64,000 nucleotides of DNA from Crossiella sp. SN42. Lineage in GTDB: Bacteria; Actinomycetota; Actinomycetes; Mycobacteriales; Pseudonocardiaceae. A program made the translations under genes and the position numbers. Shown one piece after another: positions 35,534-44,281 of this stretch. The notes under the pieces were generated by a model. It was not told where the DNA came from. It saw nothing but the letters and a program-made list of their open reading frames with translations, and made no database searches. Position 1 is the first letter of the stretch; each line of letters begins with the position of its first letter. Location: assembly GCF_023897065.1 (NCBI RefSeq), contig NZ_JAMHIV010000027.1:1-64000 (forward strand), written 5' to 3'.

Positions 35534-38500
35534 GTGCGGTTCGGCGTGCTCGGGTCGGTGGAGGCATGGCGGGACGGGACGGCGCTGCCACCTGGTCCGC
35601 CCCGCCGCCGCGCGCTGCTCGGCCTGCTGCTGGTCGACGCCGGGCGGGTGGTGCCGGTGGACCGGCTGGTCAAGGCGCTGTGGGACGCATCGCCGCCGGC
35701 CTCGGCGCGCAACGCGGTGCACGGGCTGATCGCCGCGCTGCGCAAGGTGCTGGCCGAGGAGTCCGGCGTCGAGCTGCTCACCCGGCCACCCGGGTACCAG
35801 CTGGTGGTGGATCCGCAGCTGGTGGACCTGCACCGGTTCCGCGCGCTGGTCGCCGAGGCCGGGCGGGCGGGGCAGAGCGACGAGCAGGCCGCCGCGCTGC
35901 TGCACCACGCGCTGGCGCTCTGGCGTGGCGCGCCACTGGCCGACCTGCGCTTCGACTGGGTGCGGCAGGAGCTCGCGCCGCGGCTGGAGCGGGAGCTGCT
36001 GGACGCCCTGGAGCGCCGGATCGAGCTGGACCTGCGGCTGGGCGCGCACCACGAGCTGGTCGGCGAGCTGACCTCGCTGACCAAGGATCATCCGACCAGG
36101 CCCCGGTTCTGGTACCAGCTGATGCTCGCGCTGTACCGGGCCGGGCGGCAGGCGGAGGCGCTGGAGACCTACCGGCTCGCGCACGGGTTGTTCCGCACCG
36201 GCCTGGACGCCGAGCTGCGCGCGCTGCACCAGTCCATCCTCAGCGGCGCGCCGTCCAGCCAGGACCGGGCCATCGACACACCCCGCCCGGCCGGGGTCTG
36301 CCAGCTGCCGCCGGGGGCCAATGGTTTTGTCGGCCGCGCCGAGCTGCTGGACCGGCTGGACGCGCTGCTGGTGCCGGGCCCGGCCGCGGTGGTGGCGGCG
36401 CTGGCCGGTCCGCCGGGGGTGGGCAAGACGACGGTGGCGGTGCAGTGGGCGCACGGCGCGCGCGGGCGGTTCCCGGACGGGCAGCTGTACGTGAACCTGC
36501 GCGGCTACGCCACCAGCCCGCCGATGCCGCCGACCGAGGCGCTGGCCCGGCTGCTGCGCGCGCTGGGCGTGCGCCCCGACCACGTGCCCGCGGCGCTGGA
36601 CGAGCAGACCGCGTTGTACCGCAAGGCGTTGTCCGGCAAGCGGGTGCTGGTGGTGCTGGACAACACCGCGGGCGCGGCGGAGGTCCGGCCGCTGCTGCCG
36701 GACACCCCTGGCAGCGCGGCGCTGGTCACCAGCAGGGACAGCCTGCGTGCGCTGGGTGCGCCGACGCTGACGGTGGACGTGCTGCCCTCGGCGGAGGCGG
36801 TGGCCCTGCTCGGCGACGTGCTCGGCGCGGACCTGGTGCACCGCGAACCGGGCGCGGCGCTGGAGCTGGCCGCGCTGTGCGCCCGGTTGCCGCTGGCGCT
36901 GCGCATCGCCGGGGCCAACTTCGCCGGACGGCCGCACCGCGACCTGACCCGCTACGTCACCGACCTGCGCGCGGGCAACCGGCTGGACGCGCTGTCGGTG
37001 GACGGCGACAGCGAGGCCGCCGTGCACGCCGCCTTCGACCTCTCCTACCAGACCCTGGACCCGTTGGCGCAGCGGCTGTTCCGCCTGCTCGGCCTGTTAC
37101 CCGGCCCGGACTTCGGCCTGCACCTGGCCGCCTCCGTGGCCGAGCGGCCGCTGCCGGAGACCGCCCTGCTGCTGGACCGGCTCAGCGCGGCGAACCTGGT
37201 GCAGCCCGGCACTCCCGGCCGGTTCCAGTGCCACGACCTGCTGCGCGAGTACGCCCTGGACCGCGCCGAGCACACCGAAGCGCCCGAGGAGCTGCACGCG
37301 GCCCGGTGCCGGGTCTACGAGTTCCTCATCCACGCCGCCACCGAAGAACAGTCCATTGTGGACAGTGAGCGGCCGACCATGGTGGCCGCCGCGACCAGTG
37401 CGGCCGAACGCGGCCTGCCGCAGTACGCCTGGCGGATCGCGGACGCGCTGCGCGGCTACTTCGGCGCCCGTGGCTGCGGCGGCGAGGCGGTGGCCACCGC
37501 CGAGGCCGGACTGGCCGCGGCCACCGCGGCGCACGACCGCCAGGCGCAGGCCGGGATGCACGCGCTGCTCGGCCAGTTCCAGACCAGGCTGGGCGGCTTC
37601 CGCGCCGCCGCCGAGCACCAGCGGAAAGCCCTGGAGCTGTACCGGTCCCTGCGCGATCCACGCGGTCAGGCCGCCGCGCTGGACGGCCTCGGCCTGGCCC
37701 ACCACCGCCTCGGCCAGGCCCAGACCGCGGCCGAACAGCTGGCCAGATCCCTTGTGCTGTACCGGGAAGCCGGCGACCAGGCGGGCGAGGCCAGCGCGCT
37801 CAACAACCTTGGCGCGGTGCACCAGCAGCTGGGCCGCTTCGCCGAGGCGATCCGCCTGCACGAGCAGGCCGTGGCCCTGGGCAACGCCGACGCCCGCCTG
37901 TACCTCGGCGTGGCGCTGTCCTCGGTGGGCCGCCCCGCGGAGTCGCTGGCCCAGCAGGACCTCGCGCTGACCGGTTACCGCGAACGCCAGAACCGGGTCG
38001 GCGAGGCCGCCACGCTGAGCTGCGTCGCCGCGGTGCACCGCGACCGCGACGAGCTCACCGTGGCCGAACACCTGGCGGCCTCGGCGGTGGCGCTGGCCAG
38101 GGAGCTGGGCGACCGCCGGATCGAGGCCAACGGCCTGAGCATCCTGGCCTCGCTGCACCGCAAGCGCGGCAACACCTCGGTGGCCACCGGCTACTACCAG
38201 CTCGCGATCCGGATCGCCGAGGAGATGGGCTTCCGGGCCGGCCGGGTGCACGCGATGACCAACCTGGCCACCATCGCCCGCGAGGACGGCAGACCCACCG
38301 AGGCACTGGCCCTGGCCGAGGAAGCCCTGACCGAGGCCCGCGCCGGACAGCTCCGCTTCATGGAGTCCCCCATCCTCACCGAACTGGCCCACACCAAGCT
38401 CGCCCAGGGCGACACCAGCGCCGCGACCGGGCTGGCCACCGCAAGTGTCGAACTGGCCAGGGAAACCGGCCAGCGCCTGTTCCTCGGCCAGGCCCTCACC

Positions 38501-38626
38501 GTGCACGGCCTGACTGCCCCGGACTCGCACACGGCCCGCACCAGCTGGCAAGAGGCCATTGAGGTGCTGCGCTCCTGCGAGGCGGCCGCCGAGGCCAGAC
38601 GGGTCGCGGCAATGCTCGCGGGCTAG
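35534..38626 (+). CDS. Large AfsR/SARP-type regulator
   Basis: The 1030-residue regulator has a winged helix (VRFGVLGSVEAWRDGTALPP), a transcriptional activation domain (about 80-240), an NB-ARC domain with P-loop GPPGVGKTTV near 292-301 and VLVVLDNTAGAAEVRPLLPD, and a long TPR array (about 640-1000). It is a second AfsR-like protein, 6 kb from the first and longer in the TPR part. GTG 35534 fits family starts; a GTG at 35498 would add 12 residues. Only 56 bases separate it from the divergent pseudo-ATPase gene, which suggests that the permease pair is a direct target. That is inference. Confidence 0.92.
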   Translation: MRFGVLGSVEAWRDGTALPPGPPRRRALLGLLLVDAGRVVPVDRLVKALWDASPPASARNAVHGLIAALRKVLAEESGVELLTRPPGYQLVVDPQLVDLHRFRALVAEAGRAGQSDEQAAALLHHALALWRGAPLADLRFDWVRQELAPRLERELLDALERRIELDLRLGAHHELVGELTSLTKDHPTRPRFWYQLMLALYRAGRQAEALETYRLAHGLFRTGLDAELRALHQSILSGAPSSQDRAIDTPRPAGVCQLPPGANGFVGRAELLDRLDALLVPGPAAVVAALAGPPGVGKTTVAVQWAHGARGRFPDGQLYVNLRGYATSPPMPPTEALARLLRALGVRPDHVPAALDEQTALYRKALSGKRVLVVLDNTAGAAEVRPLLPDTPGSAALVTSRDSLRALGAPTLTVDVLPSAEAVALLGDVLGADLVHREPGAALELAALCARLPLALRIAGANFAGRPHRDLTRYVTDLRAGNRLDALSVDGDSEAAVHAAFDLSYQTLDPLAQRLFRLLGLLPGPDFGLHLAASVAERPLPETALLLDRLSAANLVQPGTPGRFQCHDLLREYALDRAEHTEAPEELHAARCRVYEFLIHAATEEQSIVDSERPTMVAAATSAAERGLPQYAWRIADALRGYFGARGCGGEAVATAEAGLAAATAAHDRQAQAGMHALLGQFQTRLGGFRAAAEHQRKALELYRSLRDPRGQAAALDGLGLAHHRLGQAQTAAEQLARSLVLYREAGDQAGEASALNNLGAVHQQLGRFAEAIRLHEQAVALGNADARLYLGVALSSVGRPAESLAQQDLALTGYRERQNRVGEAATLSCVAAVHRDRDELTVAEHLAASAVALARELGDRRIEANGLSILASLHRKRGNTSVATGYYQLAIRIAEEMGFRAGRVHAMTNLATIAREDGRPTEALALAEEALTEARAGQLRFMESPILTELAHTKLAQGDTSAATGLATASVELARETGQRLFLGQALTVHGLTAPDSHTARTSWQEAIEVLRSCEAAAEARRVAAMLAG

Positions 38627-38765
38627 GCCGTGCGCCGCGAGCAGGCACCACACGGGGACCGGATGGTCGCTTGTTCCCGGCCGCACCTGCTAGCAGAGTG
38701 AACACGTCCGAACGCAGAGCGTCACCGCGGTCCGGCGCGGTCACACACCGAACCCAAGGGATCTC

Positions 38766-39248
38766 ATGCGCTTCTCCTTGCCCGCCAAGGCCATCGGCTG
38801 CACCTTCGCCCTGGCCGCGATCCTCACCCCAGCCGCCCAGGCCGCCCCCGCCGCAGGCCCGGACATCAAGATCGGCCTGTCCACCAACCCCATCCTGGGC
38901 GTCGTGATCCCCGCCATCGAGTACACGGTCAAGGCCACCAACCTGGGCCCCGGCACCGCCTCGGGCGTAGTGGTCAAGGCCCAGCTCCCCGCAGGCCTCA
39001 CCGCCAGCCAGGCCGACCCCGGCTGCACCATCGCGGGCCAGACGGTCACCTGCGGCGGCGGCAGCCTCGCGGCAGGAGCCTCGGACGAGGTGACCTTCAG
39101 AGTCCCCTTGAGCCTGCTCACCATCGGCGTGGCAAAAAAGGTCACGGTAACCCTGACCTCCTCCACCCCCACAGACCCCAACCCCGCCAACAACACCGCC
39201 TCAAAGAGCTGCACAGTGGTAACCCCGCTCCTGGTGCTGTGCAGCTAG
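38766..39248 (+). CDS. Secreted DUF11/CARDB-like repeat-domain protein
   Basis: The 160-residue protein has a signal peptide (FALAAILTPAAQAAPAAG). One immunoglobulin-like DUF11-type domain follows: VKATNLGPGTASGVVVKAQL, PAGLTASQADPGCTIAGQTV and PTDPNPANNTASKSC. Four cysteines may form disulfides. Such domains occur in surface or adhesion proteins; here there is a single copy with no anchor, so it is probably secreted. It stands alone, 140 bases after the AfsR-like gene, and is followed by a complex repeat region. Confidence 0.8.
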   Translation: MRFSLPAKAIGCTFALAAILTPAAQAAPAAGPDIKIGLSTNPILGVVIPAIEYTVKATNLGPGTASGVVVKAQLPAGLTASQADPGCTIAGQTVTCGGGSLAAGASDEVTFRVPLSLLTIGVAKKVTVTLTSSTPTDPNPANNTASKSCTVVTPLLVLCS

Positions 39249-39282
39249 AGAACCGTTGGCACAACTAGAGAACCAGCAAAAA

Positions 39283-39364
39283 ACTTGCCGCGCCAAGAGC
39301 CCCAGCGACAACTTGTTGCGCCAAGAGACCAAGCGACACTTGTTGCGAAAGAGGCGTGGCGCGT
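39283..39364 (+). repeat. Three degenerate 27-28-base direct repeats
   Basis: Units starting ACTTG(C/T)(C/T)GCG at 39283, 39311 and 39338 each run to AGCGAC. The first two differ by only a few bases; the third is modified and merges into the dispersed repeat. A CTAGAGAACC decamer also occurs twice just before (39245 and 39265). The array lies in the 3' region of the secreted-protein gene. Confidence 0.8.
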
Positions 39365-39435
39365 CAGCGACACGCCGGGCTCTTAACTTCCGCGGTGGGG
39401 TTGATTTTTTCGCGTCGTGCGTTCGTGACCCCGAC
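39345..39435 (+). repeat. Dispersed 3'-end repeat, copy 2
   Basis: Matches 1-90 in inverted orientation on the window, but in the same sense relative to the upstream gene: here it follows the secreted protein gene, there glgP. It contains a hairpin (GGCGTG g CGC, loop, GCG a CACGCC), then a conserved GGTGGGGTTGATTTTTTCGC block, and enters the long palindrome at 39414. The differences between copies spare the hairpin stem. Confidence 0.85.
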
Positions 39436-39480
39436 ACTCCGAAGCTTGCTTCGCGTGTGTCGGGGTCACGAACGCACGAC
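39414..39480. repeat. Perfect 24-bp-arm palindrome
   Basis: Arms 39414-39437 (starting GTCGTGCGTTCGTGACC) and 39457-39480 are exact inverted copies, separated by 19 bases that hold a further 5-bp stem (CGAAG/CTTCG). Outside the arms, ATTTTTTCGC on the left mirrors GCGAAAAAAT on the right, so either strand could yield a hairpin followed by U residues. Base 1 of the window lies inside a second copy of this structure. Confidence 0.95.
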
Positions 39481-39527
39481 TCAGGAGCGAAAAAATCCCG
39501 CGTGCGGAGCACGCCAATGTGACAGGT

Positions 39528-39573
39528 GCGGGCTGGGCCGATCCCGCCGCCATAGTTGACCGGCCCAGCCCGC
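39528..39573. terminator. Hairpin between the secreted-protein and GH92 genes
   Basis: GCGGGCTGGGCCG (39528-39540) pairs perfectly with CGGCCCAGCCCGC (39561-39573) across 20 bases. A strong stem between convergent genes, probably a bidirectional terminator. Confidence 0.6.
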
Positions 39574-39685
39574 AGTCTGTGGCTGCTACGGGCGTCTATG
39601 CCCTCTGGGCCCGCGCCGCAGCAGGTACAGGAAAGAAACTAGTCAACAGATTCATGTCTTGTTAGGGCTCTTCGTAGGTTGACAT

Positions 39686-39714
39686 CGGGGGACCGAGCAC
39701 GCTCAGTCCCCCGA
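39686..39714 (-). terminator. Terminator hairpin after GH92
   Basis: CGGGGGACCGAG and CTCAGTCCCCCG flank a 4-base loop, with one mismatch, seven bases beyond the GH92 stop at 39721. Confidence 0.7.
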
Positions 39715-39720
39715 CGCCCG

Positions 39721-42700
39721 CTACCCCGCTGTCACCGTGAAAACGTGCAGCAAACCACCCTGCGCCGAGTTCGGCAGGGTCACGCTGACCAGCTGTTTCC
39801 CTGCCGCCAGCGGGATCGGCGCTGTCGCGAACAGGTGCACGGTCAGCTGTTGCGGTCCGTCGTTCTTGTTGCGGTAGGGCATGGTGGCCGCGATCCGGTT
39901 GCCGAACTCGATCGCGGAGGCGTTGACCGCCCAGTCGTTGAACGCGATGTCGGCCCGCTCGACGCTGCCGTCGGCGTAGTTCAGCGACAGCGTGCCGGTC
40001 GACTTCCCGTTGGTGGCGCTACCCAACAGGGCCAGCTTGGTAGCGCCAGCCGGCGCGTTGACCTTCACCGTCTGCCCGGCCATGGTCGCGTTGTCGGCTT
40101 CCCCCTTGGGAATGTCCGGCCACTGGTGCGCCAGACCGTCCACAGTGACCGTCCCACCAGGACGGACACCCGCCCCTGCCAAGGCATTCCGGGAGTAGCT
40201 CCACCCACCCCCGTCGTAGTTGGCCGAGGCCGGATCGTCATCCGGCGACACACCCGCGTTGTTGTAGGCCGCCCGCAGACTGTTCGGCTCAGCCACCAGC
40301 ACCTGCAACGCCCCCGGCGACATGTTCGCGCCACCAGGTCCCGTGAAAGTAACCGGAATCCGTTGCGCCCCTTCAGGTGTGCCCGCCGCGACGGCCACCG
40401 TCACGGTAGCCCCCGCCTTCCCGCCGGGCGGCACCGTCAGCTCCCCACTGGCCGGAGTGACGCTCAGCCCGGCCGGAGCCTGCGTTGCCCACCGAACCTT
40501 GGTCCCCTTGCCGGAGAAGTCCTGCGCCCCGATCACCGCGGCCGCCGACCCACCGGCGGGCAGCACCAGCCGCCCGGGCTCCACCGAGCCACGCGCCCCG
40601 GTCTCCCCCTCGCGGAAGGAGGGTGGCGCGTTCTCCGGTTTGCTGCCCCAGCTGGTGTTCGGCGTGTTCTGCAAGGCGAACTCCACCGTGCCGCCACGCT
40701 CCACAAAGGACTCCGGCAGCCAGGTGTTGTTGACCGCCCGCCCGTTCACCTTGACCCCGCTCACGTACTGGTTCTTCGCCGCCGCGCCGGGAGCCTTGAT
40801 GGTCCAGGTGCTGCCACCCGGCCGCTGCACCGTGATCTCCGGGAACAGCGGGCTGTTCAGCACCAGCTCGGCCCGGCCGGGGATCACCGGGTACATGCCC
40901 ATCGCCGCCCACACGTACCAGGACGACATCTGACCGAGATCATCGTTGCCCATCAACCCGTTCGGACCGGGCCCGAACAGGTCGTTGACCGCGCGCCGGG
41001 TGACCTCCTGGGTCCGGTGCGGGGCGCCGGCGAAGTTGTACAGCCAGGGTGCGTGCATGATCGGCTCGTTGCCCAGGAACGCGTACGGCTCGTTGGGCCC
41101 GGCGTTGAGCTTGGTGAAGAAGTGGTCCAGCCGCTTCACCACGTTCTCGTTGCCGCCCATCGCGGTGAACAGGCCCTGCGCGTTGTGCGGCACCATCCAG
41201 GTGTACTGGGCCGCGTTGCCCTCCACCCAGTTGTTGGAGTCGCCGGGGTTGAACGGTTCGGCGTAGGAGCCGTCCCGGTTGCGCGCCTGGATGTAGCCGG
41301 TGGCCGGGTTGAACAGGTTCTGCCAGTACTGCGACCGCTTGCTGAAGGTGCTCCAGGTCGCCCCGTCGCCGAGCCGCCGGGCGAGGTCCGCGATGGCGAA
41401 GTCGGCGCTGGTGTACTCCAGGGTGGTGGCGGGCGGGCCCCAGGCGTTCGGCGCGCCCAGCGGCACGTAGCCGATCTTCAGGTAGTCCTCCAGCCCCGGC
41501 CGCTCCTCATAGCCCTGGGTCTTCTGGGTGGCTCCGCGCAGCATCAGCAGCAGCGCCTTGCGCGCGTCGAAGTCCTTGGCGCCAAAGGCATACGAGCTGG
41601 CCACCATGATGTGGTACGGGTCGCCGACCATCACCCCGGTGTAGCTGTTGGCCACCGTCCACCGGTCCCAGGACCCGCCCTGCTCGGCGAAGGCGATCAT
41701 CGACCGGGAGATGTCGGAGGCCTCCGCGGGCGCGATCACCGAGAGCAGCTGGATCTCCGAGCGGTAGATGTCCCAGCCGGAGAGGTTGGTGTAGATCGCG
41801 TGCCCTGGCTCGGCCGAGTGCAACCGCCCGTCGAAGCCGATGTAGCGGCCGTCGGCGTCGGAGAACACGTTGGGCTGCACCAGGGAGTGGTAGAGCGCGG
41901 TGTAGAAGGTGGTGCGCTGGGCGTCGGTGCCGCCGCTGACCCGGATGGTGTTCAGCCGCTCGTTCCAGGCCGCGCGGGTCTCCGCGGCGATGCCCTCGAA
42001 GGACTTGCCGGTGTTCTCCGCCAGCAGGTTGTTCCTGGCCCCGTCCATCGAGACGAAGGACAGCCCGACCCGCATGTGCACGGTGTCGCCGTCGAAGGGG
42101 TCGAAGGTGACGAACCCGCCGCTGCCCGGCCCGGAGACCACGGTGTCCTGCGGTGCCATCGCCTTCGGCGCGGAGCGCTTGCCCTTGTTCGCGGTGGCCT
42201 TGGGCGCGTCCACCGCGGCCAGGTCCACCTTGGGCTGCGAGCCGCCGCGCTCGCGGGTCTGGCCGGTGTTGACCGAGCCGTTCTTCCAGGTGCCGACCGA
42301 GGCGAACGGCCGGTCGAACTGGACGTGGTAGTAGACCCGGTACTTGTTCTGCTGCTGCCCGCAGAACCGGCCGCTGCTGGCCCAGCCGCTCACCGAGTCC
42401 TTGCCGATGATCGTCTCGGCGTCGTCGGCCCCGGCGATGGAGCCCGAGGAGTTGACCAGGATGGTCGAGGGGCGGCCCTCGGGGAAGGTGACCCGGCCCA
42501 GGCCGGTGCGCTGGGTGGCGGTCAGCTCGACCTTGGGGCCTGCGTCCAACTGCACCGAGTACGCGCCGGGGCTGGCCTTCTCCTTCTCGTGGGAGAAGGT
42601 CGAGACGTAGCGGCCGGGGTCGGTGGCCGGTGAGGTGGTGACCTCGCCGGCGAAGGGCATGATCGGGATGTCCTGGTAGGTGGAACAGCCCGCGCCGGAG

Positions 42701-43014
42701 AGGTGGGTCAGGCTGAAGCCCTTGATCCGGTTGTCGTCGTAGTAGTAGCCGCCGTGCTGGTGGGTGACCGTGTCCGGACTCCACTGCATCATGCCGAAGG
42801 GCGCCACCGCGCCGGGGAAGTTGTTGCCGGCGCCGCCCCCGGTGCCGTGGTCGGGGCCGCCGGGTTTGGTGCCGACGAACGGGTTCACCCACTGCGCGAG
42901 GTCCTCGGCTGCGCGGTTGGCCGGTGCGGCGGCGGCCGGCAGGCCCGCCACGGTCACCAGCACGCCGAGCAGGGCCGCGCAGGCCGTGCGCAGGCGCACT
43001 CTTCGAGCGGTCAT
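39721..43014 (-). CDS. Secreted GH92 alpha-mannosidase
   Basis: The 1097-residue protein has a signal peptide (LLGVLVTVAGLPAAAAPANR) and a GH92 core: QWVNPFVGTKPGGPDHGTGG, FSLTHLSGAGCSTYQDIPIM, NWVEGNAAQYTWMVPHNAQG and GNDDLGQMSSWYVWAAMGMY. GH92 enzymes are calcium-dependent exo-alpha-mannosidases, often alpha-1,2. After about residue 770 there is a NEW3-like beta domain (PASGELTVPPGGKAGATVTV) and a C-terminal carbohydrate-binding-like domain. GGAGG precedes ATG 43014; the frame is open to 43257, but that part is the regulatory region. A LacI-type site lies 47 bases upstream. It releases mannose for the importer encoded divergently. Confidence 0.93.
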   Translation of the reverse strand: MTARRVRLRTACAALLGVLVTVAGLPAAAAPANRAAEDLAQWVNPFVGTKPGGPDHGTGGGAGNNFPGAVAPFGMMQWSPDTVTHQHGGYYYDDNRIKGFSLTHLSGAGCSTYQDIPIMPFAGEVTTSPATDPGRYVSTFSHEKEKASPGAYSVQLDAGPKVELTATQRTGLGRVTFPEGRPSTILVNSSGSIAGADDAETIIGKDSVSGWASSGRFCGQQQNKYRVYYHVQFDRPFASVGTWKNGSVNTGQTRERGGSQPKVDLAAVDAPKATANKGKRSAPKAMAPQDTVVSGPGSGGFVTFDPFDGDTVHMRVGLSFVSMDGARNNLLAENTGKSFEGIAAETRAAWNERLNTIRVSGGTDAQRTTFYTALYHSLVQPNVFSDADGRYIGFDGRLHSAEPGHAIYTNLSGWDIYRSEIQLLSVIAPAEASDISRSMIAFAEQGGSWDRWTVANSYTGVMVGDPYHIMVASSYAFGAKDFDARKALLLMLRGATQKTQGYEERPGLEDYLKIGYVPLGAPNAWGPPATTLEYTSADFAIADLARRLGDGATWSTFSKRSQYWQNLFNPATGYIQARNRDGSYAEPFNPGDSNNWVEGNAAQYTWMVPHNAQGLFTAMGGNENVVKRLDHFFTKLNAGPNEPYAFLGNEPIMHAPWLYNFAGAPHRTQEVTRRAVNDLFGPGPNGLMGNDDLGQMSSWYVWAAMGMYPVIPGRAELVLNSPLFPEITVQRPGGSTWTIKAPGAAAKNQYVSGVKVNGRAVNNTWLPESFVERGGTVEFALQNTPNTSWGSKPENAPPSFREGETGARGSVEPGRLVLPAGGSAAAVIGAQDFSGKGTKVRWATQAPAGLSVTPASGELTVPPGGKAGATVTVAVAAGTPEGAQRIPVTFTGPGGANMSPGALQVLVAEPNSLRAAYNNAGVSPDDDPASANYDGGGWSYSRNALAGAGVRPGGTVTVDGLAHQWPDIPKGEADNATMAGQTVKVNAPAGATKLALLGSATNGKSTGTLSLNYADGSVERADIAFNDWAVNASAIEFGNRIAATMPYRNKNDGPQQLTVHLFATAPIPLAAGKQLVSVTLPNSAQGGLLHVFTVTAG

Positions 43015-43060
43015 CTTGTCGATCGCCTCCCGAGGGACCGGCCACGTCGCCAGGCCCACC

Positions 43061-43074
43061 TGACAACCTTGTCG
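43061..43074. promoter_or_regulatory. LacI-type operator upstream of GH92
   Basis: TGACAACCTTGTCG, a near-palindrome matching 43252-43265 at 12 of 14 positions. It lies 47 bases upstream of the GH92 start, a repressor position for that gene. Confidence 0.65.
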
Positions 43075-43210
43075 GATGGCTCGGCCCTGATCGACACCCT
43101 GGTGATGGTGTGAGATCGACGTCAAGCGCCGATGGGTGGTCAATCCTTGTCCGCCCGGTGAACGGAACCGATTGAGATCCCGTTCGGCGTAACGAGTCAC
43201 CCCGGAACCG

Positions 43211-43265
43211 TTGACAACCCCCAGCGCGACCCTGTCCAATCCGGCGTCAAATGACAACGTTGTCC
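43211..43265 (+). promoter_or_regulatory. Promoter and operator of the LacI gene
   Basis: TTGACA (43211-43216) and TCCAAT (43235-43240) are separated by 18 bases. TGACAACGTTGTCC (43252-43265) lies just after the expected transcription start, and GAAGGAG follows at once as the ribosome site. This fits autorepression by the LacI protein and control of the whole operon to 48114. Confidence 0.75.
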
Positions 43266-43280
43266 GAAGGAGCCCGCCGA

Positions 43281-44279
43281 GTGCGCCGCGCCACCATGAG
43301 CGATGTGGCGCGGTTGGCCGGCGTGAGCATCAAGACGGTGTCCCGGGTCGTCAACGACGAGCCGGGAGTGCATCCGGCGACCGCTGAGCGCGTGCTCGCC
43401 GCGATCGATCAACTCGGTTTCCGGCGCAACCTGTCCGCGCGCAACCTGCGCCGCGGCTCCTCCACCGGCACCCTCGGGCTGATCCTGGAGGACGTCGCCA
43501 ACCCGTTCTACTCCCAGCTCACCAGGGCGGTGGAGGAGGTCGCGCGGGCGCACGGCCGCCAGGTGCTGACCGGCTCCTCCGACGAGGACCCCGGCCGGGA
43601 GCGTGAGCTGGCGCTGGAGTTCTGCGCGCGCCGGGTGGACGGCCTGCTGGTGGTGCCCGCCGGCATGCAGCACGGCTACCTGGTGCCGGAGATGCGCGCG
43701 GGCATGCCGGTGGTCTTCCTGGACCGGCCCGCGGGCGATGTCGTGGCGGACACGGTGCTGGTGGACAACATCGGCGGCTCCGCCGAGGCCGTGCGGCACC
43801 TGGCCGAGCAGGGCCACCGCCGGATCGCCTTCCTCGGCGACGCGCCGGACATCTTCACCGCGGCCGAGCGGCTGCGCGGGTTCCGCGAGGGCTGCGCCAG
43901 GGCCGGGTTGCAGTACCCGGAGGACCTGGTGGTGATGGGCCCGCACGACGAGCACAGCGTGGCCAGCGCGCTGCGCAGGCTGCTGGACGGCCGCAACCCG
44001 GCCACCGCGATCGTCTCCGGCAACAACCGGATCACCGTGCTGCTGCTGCGCAACTTCGCCCAGCGCCCGCAGCGCCCCGCGTTGGTGGGCTTCGACGACT
44101 TCGAGCTGGCCGACCTGCTCTCCCCGCCGGTCTCGGTGGTGGCGCACGACGTCGCGCTGCTCGGGCGGGCCGCGGCGGAACTGCTGTTCGCCCGGCTCGA
44201 CGGTGACAACTCACCTCCCCGCCGGGTGGTTCTCCCGGCGCGGTTAGTCGCACGTGGATCAGGAGAGGTCAGGCGCTGA
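43281..44279 (+). CDS. LacI family repressor of the mannoside module
   Basis: The 332-residue protein has a LacI helix-turn-helix and hinge (MSDVARLAGVSIKTVSRVVN, ATAERVLAAIDQLGFRRNLS) and a periplasmic-binding-like ligand domain (STGTLGLILEDVANPFYSQL, ALVGFDDFELADLLSPPVSV). GTG 43281 with GAAGGAG upstream is preferred. The ATG at 43251 lies within the operator and is rejected. It heads the manA-ABC operon and faces GH92. The palindromes beside it have the central CG/CT typical of LacI sites. The ligand is probably mannose or a mannoside. Confidence 0.92.
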   Translation: MRRATMSDVARLAGVSIKTVSRVVNDEPGVHPATAERVLAAIDQLGFRRNLSARNLRRGSSTGTLGLILEDVANPFYSQLTRAVEEVARAHGRQVLTGSSDEDPGRERELALEFCARRVDGLLVVPAGMQHGYLVPEMRAGMPVVFLDRPAGDVVADTVLVDNIGGSAEAVRHLAEQGHRRIAFLGDAPDIFTAAERLRGFREGCARAGLQYPEDLVVMGPHDEHSVASALRRLLDGRNPATAIVSGNNRITVLLLRNFAQRPQRPALVGFDDFELADLLSPPVSVVAHDVALLGRAAAELLFARLDGDNSPPRRVVLPARLVARGSGEVRR

Positions 44280-44281
44280 CT

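Noticed and set aside
39283-39480. CRISPR-like array
   Set aside because: Units are contiguous and diverging, with no unique spacers of constant length and no cas genes.
39679-42633. Plus-strand open frame of 984 codons opposite GH92
   Set aside because: Antisense to a gene with many GH92 motifs; no start signal or domain.
43251-43280. ATG 43251 as the LacI gene start
   Set aside because: That ATG lies in the operator palindrome; GTG 43281 has a good ribosome site and matches the family start.
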